Positions 30,618 through 39,001 of a stretch of 39,080 nt of DNA are shown one piece after another (positions within the stretch are counted from its first letter, which is position 1; the number at the start of each line of letters is the position of its first letter). Under the pieces are notes generated by a model, which worked only from the letters and a program-made list of their open reading frames with translations, ran no database searches and was not told where the DNA came from. The stretch comes from Burkholderiales bacterium (GTDB lineage: Bacteria; Pseudomonadota; Gammaproteobacteria; Burkholderiales; SG8-39). A program made the translations under genes and the position numbers. The stretch is taken from the NCBI GenBank assembly GCA_026417035.1, contig JAOAEA010000036.1:1-39080 (forward strand), in the 5' to 3' direction.

Positions 30618-31349
30618 GTGAAGAATCTTCTCGTGACATTCGCCGCGGCGGCACTCGTCGCCCTCGGCGCGCCGGCGCCTGCGCAGGAGCAGTGCGCGGC
30701 GAAGCCCGAGCACCTCGACCTCGGCGTCAGACTCCCCAAGACGCGCGCGGCGATCGCAAAGAAAGAGCTCGAGATCGTCGCGCTCGGCTCGTCCTCCACG
30801 CAGGGCTACGGCGCGTCCTCGCCGGCGCGCTCCTACCCCGCCGAGCTCCTGCGGGTGCTGCAGAAGGCCTACCCGGGCGTGAAGGTCACCGTGTACAACA
30901 AGGGCATCGGCGGCGAGGACGTGAGCCAGATGCTGGAGCGCCTCGAGCGCGACGTCTTCGCCGAGACGCCCGACCTCGTCGTCTGGCAGCTGGGAACCAA
31001 CGCGGCGCTGCGGGCTCAGAACGTGGGCGAGTTCCGCCGGCTGCTCGCGGGCGGCATCGACCGCCTGCGGGCGAAGGGCATCGAAGTGGTGCTGATGACG
31101 CCGCAGTTCGCGCCCGCCTTCAACGCGCTGGAGAACGAGCAGGACTACCTCGGGGCCATGGCGGCAGTCGCGCGGGAGAAGGAGGTCGGCGTGTTCCAGC
31201 GCTACGAGATCATGCGCTACTGGTTCGAGACCCAGCGCATGCCCTACGCCCAGTTCATCGGCCGCGACGGGCTGCACTTGAACGACTGGGGCTACACCTG
31301 CATCGGGCGCCTGCTCGCGATGGCGATCCAGCGCGCCGTGAAGGACTGA
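30618..31349 (+). CDS. exported SGNH/GDSL-type hydrolase
   Basis: This 243-residue protein has a signal peptide (MKNLLVTFAAAALVALGAPA). Its SGNH blocks are GSSSTQG (57-63, nucleophile Ser59), the Gly of NKGIGGED, the Asn of QLGTNAA and the C-terminal Asp217/His220 pair in RDGLHLND. Catalysis would be esterase-like, removing acyl groups from a periplasmic substrate. The GTG at 30618 is chosen because GAGGAGGGG lies just upstream and the hydrophobic core follows at once. It sits between the OpgC-like acyltransferase and an exported amidohydrolase. Confidence 0.9.
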   Translation: MKNLLVTFAAAALVALGAPAPAQEQCAAKPEHLDLGVRLPKTRAAIAKKELEIVALGSSSTQGYGASSPARSYPAELLRVLQKAYPGVKVTVYNKGIGGEDVSQMLERLERDVFAETPDLVVWQLGTNAALRAQNVGEFRRLLAGGIDRLRAKGIEVVLMTPQFAPAFNALENEQDYLGAMAAVAREKEVGVFQRYEIMRYWFETQRMPYAQFIGRDGLHLNDWGYTCIGRLLAMAIQRAVKD

Positions 31350-31381
31350 CGGGCGCGGCCCGGGAGAGGAAGGAGGGGAGC

Positions 31382-32209
31382 ATGCGCGATCTCGTCGGCG
31401 CGGCCGCGCTCGCGGCGGCGGCCTGGATCGTCCCGGCGTCCGCGGCCGAGCTCCCGATCTTCGACGCGCACGTCCATTACAGCCACGACGCCGTCGAGAG
31501 CCTTCCGCCGAAGGCGGCGGCCGCGCTCCTGAGGCAGGCGGGCGTGAAGCGGGCGCTCGTGTCGAGCTCCAACGACGATGGCACGCAGAAGCTCCTCGCC
31601 GAGGCGCCCGACATCGTCATCCCGGAGCTGCGGCCCTACCGGACGCGCGCGGACACGGCGGGCTGGACGCGCGACCCGGGGATCGTCGCCTACGTCGAGG
31701 AGCGGCTCGCGAAATACCGGTACGTCGCCATCGGCGAGTTCCACCTCTACGGGGCGGATGCCGACCTCCCGGTGCCGCGCCGCATGGTGGAGCTCGCCCG
31801 GAAGCACGGCCTCATGCTGCACGCGCATTCCGACGCCGACGCGGTCGAGCGGCTCTACGCGCAGTGGCGCGAGGCGCGCATCCTGTGGGCGCACGCCGGC
31901 TTCGAGCGGCCGGAGAAGGTGCGCGAGATGCTCGCGCGCTATCCGACGCTCGTCGCCGACCTCGCCTTCCGCACCGACCACGCCTCGGGCGGGAAGCCCG
32001 CGCCCGAATGGCGCGCGCTCTTCATCGAGTTCCCCGACCGTTTCATGGTCGGCACCGACACCTACGTTCCCGAGCGCTGGCACTTCGTCCCCGAGCACGC
32101 GCGCTGGTCGCGCGAGTGGCTCGCCGACCTGCCGCCCGACGTCGCGGAGAGAATCGCGTGGAAGAACGGCGAGGCGCTGTTCGGCGCCGCCTGGGCAGGC
32201 AAGCGGTGA
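31382..32209 (+). CDS. exported amidohydrolase-family protein
   Basis: This 275-residue protein has a signal peptide ending PASAAEL, followed directly by the metal-binding FDAHVHYSHD motif with an intact HxH. Later barrel residues are VAIGEFHLYG, GLMLHAHSD, LWAHAGFE and MVGTDTYVPERW with the conserved Asp. It is a periplasmic member of amidohydrolase family 2 with a complete metal site, unlike the minus-strand relative at 1774-2616. The SD (GGAAGGAGGGG) precedes the ATG at 31382. It lies 32 bases after the SGNH gene, in the same operon. Substrate unknown. Confidence 0.85.
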   Translation: MRDLVGAAALAAAAWIVPASAAELPIFDAHVHYSHDAVESLPPKAAAALLRQAGVKRALVSSSNDDGTQKLLAEAPDIVIPELRPYRTRADTAGWTRDPGIVAYVEERLAKYRYVAIGEFHLYGADADLPVPRRMVELARKHGLMLHAHSDADAVERLYAQWREARILWAHAGFERPEKVREMLARYPTLVADLAFRTDHASGGKPAPEWRALFIEFPDRFMVGTDTYVPERWHFVPEHARWSREWLADLPPDVAERIAWKNGEALFGAAWAGKR

Positions 32210-32240
32210 ACGTGCGCGCCGTGGCCGCTGCGTCCTCGCC

Positions 32241-32720
32241 ATGACGCCCTCGCCCCGACATCCCGAGCCGCGGCACGGGCGTGGCGATCTCCCGCGAAGC
32301 GGCGCGTCGCGGGACTTCGGCCGGCGCGCCGCCGCTGTGGCGCTCCTCGCGCTCGCGCTGCCGGCGCGCGCGTGCGAGATCCCCGCCGATTTCCCGTCGC
32401 GGAACGGCATCGCCGGCGTGGGCTACGTGCTCGCATGGCGGGCGGTGCCCGCGAAGATCGAGGTCGGCCGGCACTTCGCCGTCGAGGCCGTCGTGTGTCC
32501 GAAGGCGGGCCGCCCGGCCGTGACCGCGCTCGGCGTGGACGCCGAGATGCCCGAGCACCGCCACGGCATGAACTACAGGGCCCGGGTGGCGGCGAAGGGT
32601 GAAGGCCGGTACCTCGCCGAGGGCCTGATGTTCCACATGCCCGGCCGCTGGCGCTTCCTCTTCGACGTGGAGGCCGGCAGCGCCCGCGAGCGCCTCGCGC
32701 AGGACGTCGCCGTCGAGTGA
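32241..32720 (+). CDS. YtkA-like exported protein with a possible metal site
   Basis: This 159-residue protein has a beta-sandwich YtkA/FixH-like mature part. Met/His-rich segments MPEHRHGMNY and LMFHMPGRWRF could bind copper, as in related periplasmic metallochaperone-like proteins. The signal peptide core (AAAVALLALALPARAC) is preceded by about 29 polar residues (MTPSPRHPEPRHGRGDLPRS and on). That stretch looks like translated non-coding or repeat DNA, so the true start may lie later. No better SD is visible. Its GTGA overlaps the start of the peroxidase gene by 4 bases, so it probably serves that haem protein. Confidence 0.7.
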   Translation: MTPSPRHPEPRHGRGDLPRSGASRDFGRRAAAVALLALALPARACEIPADFPSRNGIAGVGYVLAWRAVPAKIEVGRHFAVEAVVCPKAGRPAVTALGVDAEMPEHRHGMNYRARVAAKGEGRYLAEGLMFHMPGRWRFLFDVEAGSARERLAQDVAVE

Positions 32721-33898
32721 GGCGCGCGGCGCTCGTTTTCGCTCTGCTCGCGGCCTGCCCGGCGAGCGCCGCGGAGCCGGTGGTGTTCGACCCGCGCGAG
32801 GTGCAGGCCATCCAGCGCCACGGCCCCTGGCCGCAGCCGGTGCTCCCCGACCGGTCGAACCGCGCCTGGGGCAACCCCGCCGCGATCGCGCTGGGGCAGA
32901 AGCTCTTCTTCGACTCGCGGCTGTCGGGCGACGGCACGATGGCGTGCGCGTCCTGCCACGTCCCGGCGCGCGCCTGGACCGACGGCCGCCCCCGCGCGCA
33001 TGGCCGCGAGCCGCTCGCGCGCAACGTGCCCACGGTGCTCGACGCCGGCCGCGGCCGCTGGTTCGGTTGGGACGGCGGCTCGGACAGCGCCTGGTCGTTC
33101 AGCCTCCGGCCGATCCTCGATGCGCGCGAGCTCGCCTCCAGCCCCCCGCGGGTCGCCGCGCTCCTGCGCGAGGATGCGGCCGCGGCCTGTCTGCACGAGG
33201 CCGCCTTCGGCGCGGCCGCGAGCGACGAGGCGGCGATGGTGAACGCGGCGAAGGCGCTCGGCGCCTTCCTCGCGACGCTCGCGTCGGGACGCACCGCCTT
33301 CGACGAATTCCGTGACGCGCTCGCGAAGCGCGACGCGGCCGGGATGGCGCGCTACCCCGAGGCAGCCAAGCGCGGCCTGCGCCTCTTCGTCGGCCGGGGC
33401 AACTGCGCCGTGTGCCACTTCGGGCCCGACTTCACCAATGGCGAGTTCCACGACGTCGGGGTGCCGTTCTTCGCCGCGCCGGGGAAGGTGGACGGCGGCC
33501 GCTACGACGGCGTCAAGCGCCTCATGGCCGATCCCTACAACCTCCTCGGGCGCTGGAACGACGACGCGAGCGGCGCCGCGGCCACGAAGACGCGGCACCT
33601 CCACTCGACGCAGCGCGACTTCGGGCGCTTCAAGACGCCGAGCCTGCGCAACGTGGCGCTCACCGCGCCGTACATGCACAACGGGAGCCTCGCGACGCTC
33701 GCCGACGTGGTACGCCACTACTCCGAGATCGACACCGAGCGCATCCACTCGCACGGCGAGCAGCTCCTGCGGCCGCTCGGGCTCACGCCCGGGGAGATCG
33801 CCGACCTCGTCGCTTTCCTCGAGACACTCTCGGCGCCCGACGCGATGGACGTGCCCGCGCTGCCCCCGGTCGTCGCGGGCTGCCGGGTCGCGCCGTGA
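32717..33898 (+). CDS. di-haem cytochrome c peroxidase/MauG-family protein
   Basis: This 393-residue exported di-haem protein has a signal peptide (RRAALVFALLAACPASAAE) and two c-haem sites, CASCH (77-81) and CAVCH (230-234). Between and after them are the family segments ALGQKLFFDSRLSG, ARNVPTVLDAG, FSLRPILD, FKTPSLRNVALTAPYMHNGS and LTPGEIADLVAFLETL. It could reduce peroxide or oxidise a protein or small-molecule substrate like MauG. The GTG at 32717 overlaps the stop of the YtkA-like gene by 4 bases. It ends the plus-strand operon, seven bases from the convergent peptidase stop. Confidence 0.92.
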   Translation: MRRAALVFALLAACPASAAEPVVFDPREVQAIQRHGPWPQPVLPDRSNRAWGNPAAIALGQKLFFDSRLSGDGTMACASCHVPARAWTDGRPRAHGREPLARNVPTVLDAGRGRWFGWDGGSDSAWSFSLRPILDARELASSPPRVAALLREDAAAACLHEAAFGAAASDEAAMVNAAKALGAFLATLASGRTAFDEFRDALAKRDAAGMARYPEAAKRGLRLFVGRGNCAVCHFGPDFTNGEFHDVGVPFFAAPGKVDGGRYDGVKRLMADPYNLLGRWNDDASGAAATKTRHLHSTQRDFGRFKTPSLRNVALTAPYMHNGSLATLADVVRHYSEIDTERIHSHGEQLLRPLGLTPGEIADLVAFLETLSAPDAMDVPALPPVVAGCRVAP

Positions 33899-33905
33899 GC
33901 CCCGG

Positions 33906-35954
33906 TCAGCGCAGCCGGTTCGTCTTCGCGAGACGGAGCCGCCCGCCGCCGCGCCGCTCGCGCGGCGGGAGCGGCCGCGTGCGTCCGGCCTGCGCGGCTT
34001 CCTCGCCCTGCGCGCGGCTCGCGACGTCGGCGCGCGTTCCCTGGAAGCTGGGGTCGCGCGCCATCTCGCCGGCGAGCCAGCGCGCGACCTGCGGTGCGGC
34101 GACGCTCGTGCCGTTCATCGCCACGGATGCCCCGCTGCGCGAGCCCGCGGCGAGCACGCCGCGCGCCGCCGCGTAGTCGTCGCTCGGCGCGAGCGCGTCC
34201 GGCCCGCGGATCGCGAGCGCGGTCGCGTCCGCGACCTGTCCGCCAGCCGAGTAGGGCGCGATGGCCCCGTCCGCGACCCGGTAGCCGCCGATGACGACGG
34301 GCTCCGCGCCCGTCGCGATGCCGTTCGTCATCCCGGCGCGCCGCACGACGCTCGCGTTGTCGGCCTCGACGGGCCGCCCGCCGGGATCGAAGCGCTCGTA
34401 GGCGGCATCCTCGAAGCGCGACTGCCGCGAGCGCCGGGCGTAGCCGATCACGTTGTCGTTGCGCTGGATCCACGCCTCGACGCGGGCCGTGCCACCAACG
34501 GCCCCGGCGGGAAGCCTGAGGTTCACCTGCCAGGTGCCGCAGGTGGCGAGCGCCGCACCGCCTTCGGTGTCGGCCGTTGGCGCGACGATGACGACGCAGC
34601 CGCGGCGGCCCCCGCTGGTGAGATACGGCGTCGGCCGGTAATCGATCCAGAGTGCGGCGCCGGGCCACGCGCGGCCGGGCTCGACCCAGCCGCTCGCCGT
34701 GCCCGCGGGCGGAACGACCTCGATCTCGGGCAGCGGGCCGGTATCGTCCGTCCACAGCTCGAGGATGCTCGCCGTGGCGTTGTCGGGCGGGATGCGCCAG
34801 GCGAGCGTCCGCTGTGCCCGCTGCGTTACGGCGAGGGACGCGTGGCAGCGCGAGAGGTGCGCGTTGCCGGCAGCGATCACGACCGACATCGGCGCGTGCT
34901 GCCGGCGCGCGGCGACGATCTGGTCGATCGCGCGCGCGAGGTAGCCGCTGCCGTCGTGCGGGCCGCGGTTGTCGCCCCAGCTCAGGCTGACCACCACCGG
35001 CGGCGGCCGCGACGCGCCCGCGGTGTCGGCGATCCGGTCGGCGCGATGGAGGATGTAGTGGACCGCGTCGAGGACCGGCGCAGTGAGGTGGTAGCCCGAG
35101 GTGTCGCGCACGACGCTCGGCGGGAGCTGCACGGCGACGATGCGCGGCGCCCCCGCGGCGGCGGCGGGGTCGGCGCCGCAGGCGAGGTCCGCGACGTGCG
35201 CCCCGTGCGAGCGCCGCCGCAGCCGGTGCCACGCGGGGCGGGGAAAGTCGGCCCGCGCGTAGAGCTCGTCCTCGTCCACGTTGCCCGCGTGCCGCGCCTG
35301 GGCGAGCAGGGCGTCGATGTCCGACTTGTCGAACTCGCGCCCGGGCGGCGCGACGAAGCTCGCGCCCCCGCGCGGATACGGATCGGGCTGCTCCCAGAAC
35401 CAGTCGATGCGCGTCGTCGCCGCGCCGGCCTCGCGGAAGCGCTCGTGCGCGAACGGGATCCGGTCGTCGACGACGCCCACGACGACCGGCGGCGCCTTCG
35501 CCCCGGAGAAGGCGGCCGGACGGAACGGCGCGAACCCGGTCTCGGCCGCGGTGACGAGCGGCAGCGAGAGCTCGGCGTGCGCGATCGCCTTTCCGAGCAC
35601 CTGGTTCGCGAGCGCGAAGATCCCGCTCTCGAAGAAGTCCGCGGAGACCGACGCGGAGCAGAACGTCGTCGCCTCGAGCCCGCGCGGCGCCTCGAGGTAG
35701 AGCGCCGGCACCCGCAGGGCGTCCACGATCTTCGCGCGCACGTCGGCCGGGGCGTCCACGTGCAGCGACTCGGGCGCCGCGCGGGCGAGCGCACCGGCTG
35801 CGCGCGCGAATTCGGCCGCGGTCGTGCCCTGCAGCTCGACGAGCACCGGGAAGCGCGCGCCCCTGCGCTTCGCGGCGGCGAGGCCGGCGAAATCGGTCGC
35901 CGCGAGCCACGCGAAATAGGGATCGACGTAGCGGGCGGCGTCTTCGGCACCCAT
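33906..35954 (-). CDS. S8 (subtilisin-type) serine peptidase with a large insertion
   Basis: This 682-residue subtilase has the triad Asp163 or Asp164 (VVGVVDDRIPF), His250 (RSHGAHVADLACG), oxyanion Asn364 (VIAAGNAHLSR) and Ser617 (MNGTSVAAPQVA). The spacing is unusual. Asp to His is about 87 residues. About 253 residues separate the oxyanion Asn from the Ser, against about 66 in subtilisin, because of an inserted beta-rich module (about 375-565). The first 150 residues resemble no signal peptide, so the enzyme is probably cytosolic or exported by another route. It is downstream of the PAP2-like gene by 32 bases on the same strand. Confidence 0.85.
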   Translation of the reverse strand: MGAEDAARYVDPYFAWLAATDFAGLAAAKRRGARFPVLVELQGTTAAEFARAAGALARAAPESLHVDAPADVRAKIVDALRVPALYLEAPRGLEATTFCSASVSADFFESGIFALANQVLGKAIAHAELSLPLVTAAETGFAPFRPAAFSGAKAPPVVVGVVDDRIPFAHERFREAGAATTRIDWFWEQPDPYPRGGASFVAPPGREFDKSDIDALLAQARHAGNVDEDELYARADFPRPAWHRLRRRSHGAHVADLACGADPAAAAGAPRIVAVQLPPSVVRDTSGYHLTAPVLDAVHYILHRADRIADTAGASRPPPVVVSLSWGDNRGPHDGSGYLARAIDQIVAARRQHAPMSVVIAAGNAHLSRCHASLAVTQRAQRTLAWRIPPDNATASILELWTDDTGPLPEIEVVPPAGTASGWVEPGRAWPGAALWIDYRPTPYLTSGGRRGCVVIVAPTADTEGGAALATCGTWQVNLRLPAGAVGGTARVEAWIQRNDNVIGYARRSRQSRFEDAAYERFDPGGRPVEADNASVVRRAGMTNGIATGAEPVVIGGYRVADGAIAPYSAGGQVADATALAIRGPDALAPSDDYAAARGVLAAGSRSGASVAMNGTSVAAPQVARWLAGEMARDPSFQGTRADVASRAQGEEAAQAGRTRPLPPRERRGGGRLRLAKTNRLR

Positions 35955-35986
35955 GACGCGCTTCCCGTGGGCCTAGCCCGCCGCGC

Positions 35987-37126
35987 TCACTGCCACTCCT
36001 TCGCGGCCATGCCCCACAGCCAGGCGAGGAGCGGCGCGGCCTCGACGCGCGCGGTGCCGGTCTGCAGGTTGTGGTGGTCCGCCGCGTTGTCGAGCGGCTC
36101 GCGCCAGTCGAAGTCCGGGCCGCCCGGGGCGGGGTACTTCGTCCCGTCGAACGAGCGGGCTTCGAACGCGAGCGGATTGCCCGCGGCGTCCCGCACCCCG
36201 CAGCGGGCGAGGAAGTAGCCGGCGAGCGTGTCGCCGAGGAGCCGGCCGGCGGCGCTGTCGATCGGGAAGTGCACGCCCGCGACGGTGCGGTTGATCGCGA
36301 CGCGCGCCGCCTGGCGCTGCAGCTGGTCCCGGAACGCCGCGCCGCCCGGCAGGAGCGCCTCGAGCACGCGCGCGACCGCGAACGCCTCGGTCGCATGGCC
36401 GCTCGGCAGGCTCCCGTGGCCGGGCGTGAGGATCATCGGCTGCACCTGCGGCGAGTAGGCGAGCGGCCGCGGACAGTCGAGCGCGTGCTTGAAGCGCATC
36501 TCGACCGAGGTCGCGAAACGGAGGAGGGTGTCGATGAGCTCGTTCGTCCAGCGCGTGCGCGTCGGGTGCAGGTTCACGATCGCGCCCCAGAACCCGACGG
36601 GCGGCGCGAGCTGCGCGACGATCTCGACGGCCCGGTCCTCGCGCAGGTCCGCGTAGTCGTCGAGGAAGTGCAGCTGGTCCTCGAAGGTCTGCTGCGGCGG
36701 CTGGACGATGCTCACGATCGCGGTCGGCGCGACCGCCGTGGCGGACGCGCCGGGCTGCACGTGCGCGAGGTGCGCCGAACCGCGCGACGCGCCCGCGCCG
36801 CCGGACGCGGCCGCCTGCACGGCGAAGCGCAGCGCGGCGAGGAGATCGACGTCGATCGTCGCGGCGCGCACCCACGGCTCCCACTTCTCCAGCGCTGCGA
36901 CGCCGTCGAGGTTCGCCGGCCACTTCGGCGCGAGCGTCTTTCCCTGCCAGGTGCCGACGATCCCCTCGCGGTTGGTGACGAGCGCGTCGCTCACCAGCAC
37001 CGAGCCCGTGCCACCGGCGCCCGCTGCGCCCGCTGCGCCCGCCGCGCCTGCCGCTCCCGCCGCTCCCGCCGATCCCGCCGCGCCTGGTGCGCCCGCGGCG
37101 CCCGCCGCTCCCGCTTCGAGACTCAT
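35987..37126 (-). CDS. PAP2/vanadium haloperoxidase-like protein with a collagen-like N-terminus
   Basis: This 379-residue protein carries the three phosphate/vanadate-binding motifs: Lys213 to Arg220-Pro221 (KHALDCPRP), PSGH (241-244) and Arg280 to His286 and Asp290 (RTVAGVHFPID). These define the vanadium-dependent haloperoxidase/acid phosphatase superfamily. Before them, residues 5-39 form a Gly-Ala-Ala/Pro/Ser triplet repeat of collagen type. There is no signal peptide. The ATG at 37126 has a strong SD (AGGAGGA). It is followed by the S8 peptidase gene, likely co-transcribed. Whether it is a halogenating peroxidase or a phosphatase cannot be decided here. Confidence 0.85.
   Translation of the reverse strand: MSLEAGAAGAAGAPGAAGSAGAAGAAGAAGAAGAAGAGGTGSVLVSDALVTNREGIVGTWQGKTLAPKWPANLDGVAALEKWEPWVRAATIDVDLLAALRFAVQAAASGGAGASRGSAHLAHVQPGASATAVAPTAIVSIVQPPQQTFEDQLHFLDDYADLREDRAVEIVAQLAPPVGFWGAIVNLHPTRTRWTNELIDTLLRFATSVEMRFKHALDCPRPLAYSPQVQPMILTPGHGSLPSGHATEAFAVARVLEALLPGGAAFRDQLQRQAARVAINRTVAGVHFPIDSAAGRLLGDTLAGYFLARCGVRDAAGNPLAFEARSFDGTKYPAPGGPDFDWREPLDNAADHHNLQTGTARVEAAPLLAWLWGMAAKEWQ
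37010..37114. repeat. GC-rich triplet repeat encoding Gly-Ala-X
   Basis: About 35 codons of near-perfect 9-base periodicity on the minus strand encode repeating Gly-Ala-Ala with single Pro, Ser and Gly variants. The low complexity suggests slippage-prone length variation. Confidence 0.75.
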
Positions 37127-37147
37127 GGCGTCCTCCTGAAAAGGTTC

Positions 37148-37172
37148 ACCGCGAAGGCGCGAAGACGCGAAG
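37148..37172. repeat. solo arm of the inverted-repeat family
   Basis: ACCGCGAAGGCGCGAAGACG and the next five bases match the 30-base arm of the paired elements, with a one-base deletion in the final 9-mer. No inverted partner is visible within 250 bases on either side. It lies between the PAP2-like start and the cyclase stop. Confidence 0.55.
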
Positions 37173-37186
37173 CAGCGCGTCCCGGC

Positions 37187-39001
37187 CTACTCGGGCACCC
37201 CGGCCTGCCGCAGGGCTTCGGCCCAGAGCTTCCCGGTCTCGTAGCCCGCGCTCGGGTTGCGCTCGCGGTACCGAGTCACGGTGAGCGACGGCTCGAGCCG
37301 CATCAGCTCGGCGACGGTCGCGCGCGCGTCGTCGAGGCGCCCGGCGCGCACCTGCGCGATCGCCATCGCGCGCAGCGTGGAGGTGTGCGTGCGGTTGTGC
37401 CGCAGCGAGCGCTGCGCGAGCGCGATGGCGCGCTCCCAGCGCTCCGCCGAGAGCGCCGCGGTCGCCGCGAGCGAGTCGTAGAAGTAACGCAGCGGGTCGA
37501 GCGGCGAGAGCCGCAGCGCCCGCTCGGTGCCCTGCACCGCGGCCCGGCCCTCGCCGCGGAAGGCGTGCAGGATGCCCTTCAGGAGCCACGCGAGCGACTC
37601 GTTCGGATTGGCGCGCAGCGCCTGGTCGTAGCGCTCGGCCGCGAGGTCGTGGCGCTTCACGAGGTGCGTGTGCACCATGCCGTCGATCGTGAGCGCGAGG
37701 GGATGCTCGGGATCGGCGTCGAGCGCGCGGCGCGTGCAGTCGAGCGCGCGCTGCGCCTCGCGCGCCGGATCGTCCGTCCACCCCTGCTGCACGCGCAGCA
37801 CGTGCCACTTCGCGAGCCACGCGTGCGGCACCGGCTGGCGGCGCGCGCGGTCGACGAGCGTCTCGAGCATGCCGCGCGCGCGCTCGAACTCGCGCAGCGA
37901 CAGGCGGTGCATGGCGGTGACCGCGCCGATGAGCAGGGTGTAGCTCTCCAGCGTCGGCAGCGGCAGGGAGAGCGCGCGGCTCACCTCGCGGGCGACCACG
38001 GCCGTGCCGCACTGGGAGACGATCTGGTCGATCAGCCGGTCCTCGCCGGCGACGATCCCGCGCACGCTCCCCTTGAGGCTGTGGCCCCAGAGCACCCGGC
38101 CGTTGGCCGCGTCGGCGAGCTCCGCGACGACGACGCACTGGTCGCCGGCGGTGCGATAGCTCCCCGAGAGGATGTAGTTCGCGCCGAGGTGCGCGGCGAC
38201 CTCCGCCGGCGGCGCCTCGCGGTCGCGGAACGCCGTCGTCGAGAGCCGGGAGATCACGTTGAGCTCCGCGGCGCGCGAGAGCGCCGAGATGATCTCGTCG
38301 GCGAGGACCTCGCCGAGGAGCCGGTGCTCCGGCTCGACGCTGCGCGCGGTGAGCGGCACCACCGCGATCGTCGGACGCAGCTCGGCCGCGGTCGCGCCGC
38401 CCGGCTCGATGATCGGCTGCTCGCCCGGCGGCCCCACGCGGTAGGCCCGCACCGGCTGCTGCACGTGCTTGAGATAGCACTCGCCGAGGTCCTCGATGTC
38501 GGCGTCGAGGATCGGCGTCAGCCCGTCGCGCACCTCCGCGGAGACGACGATCTCGCCGGGGCCGGCGAGCGTCGTGAGCCGCGCCGCGAGGTTCACGCTG
38601 TGACCGTACACGTCGAGGTCGTCGGCGATGAGCTCGCCGGCGTGCACGCCCGCGCGCAGCAGCATGCGCCGCTCCGGGGGCACGCCCTCGTTCAGGCCGC
38701 CGCACGCGTGCTGGATCGCGAACGCCGCGCTCACGGCGGGCTGCGCGTGCGCGAACTCGAGCATCAGCCCGTCGCCGAGGCTCTTCACGAGCCGGCCGCC
38801 TCGCGAGGGCAGGACGTCGCGCTCGACGCGATCCACGAGCCGGCGCCAGCGCCGCGCCGTGTCTTCCTGGTCGGCCTCGTAGAGCCGCACCGACTCGACG
38901 AGGTCGATCACGAGCACGGCGCGCACCGCTCGCGCAAGGCGCGGTTCCTGGTCGGGCGTGGCGACGCGCATGGGGGTGGCCGTGTGACCCGAAGGCGCCA
39001 T
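37187..39001 (-). CDS. class III adenylyl/guanylyl cyclase with TolB-like region and TPRs
   Basis: This 604-residue protein has an N-terminal class III cyclase catalytic domain (about 20-190). The two metal Asp (Asp33 in LVIDLVES, Asp77 in LGDGLMLEF), the purine-binding Lys73 and the transition-state Asn137/Arg141 (VNLAARL) are all present, so it should be active. Residues about 205-330 form the TolB-like/FlgO-like module common in such cyclases (TIAVVPLTAR, LGANYILSGSYR). TPR-like helices follow to the end (for example YDQALRANPNESLAWLLKG). No membrane segment. The ATG at 39001 is used, but another in frame at 38971 is equally plausible and no SD decides. It would make cAMP, or less likely cGMP, in response to an unknown cue. 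Confidence 0.9.
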   Translation of the reverse strand: MAPSGHTATPMRVATPDQEPRLARAVRAVLVIDLVESVRLYEADQEDTARRWRRLVDRVERDVLPSRGGRLVKSLGDGLMLEFAHAQPAVSAAFAIQHACGGLNEGVPPERRMLLRAGVHAGELIADDLDVYGHSVNLAARLTTLAGPGEIVVSAEVRDGLTPILDADIEDLGECYLKHVQQPVRAYRVGPPGEQPIIEPGGATAAELRPTIAVVPLTARSVEPEHRLLGEVLADEIISALSRAAELNVISRLSTTAFRDREAPPAEVAAHLGANYILSGSYRTAGDQCVVVAELADAANGRVLWGHSLKGSVRGIVAGEDRLIDQIVSQCGTAVVAREVSRALSLPLPTLESYTLLIGAVTAMHRLSLREFERARGMLETLVDRARRQPVPHAWLAKWHVLRVQQGWTDDPAREAQRALDCTRRALDADPEHPLALTIDGMVHTHLVKRHDLAAERYDQALRANPNESLAWLLKGILHAFRGEGRAAVQGTERALRLSPLDPLRYFYDSLAATAALSAERWERAIALAQRSLRHNRTHTSTLRAMAIAQVRAGRLDDARATVAELMRLEPSLTVTRYRERNPSAGYETGKLWAEALRQAGVPE

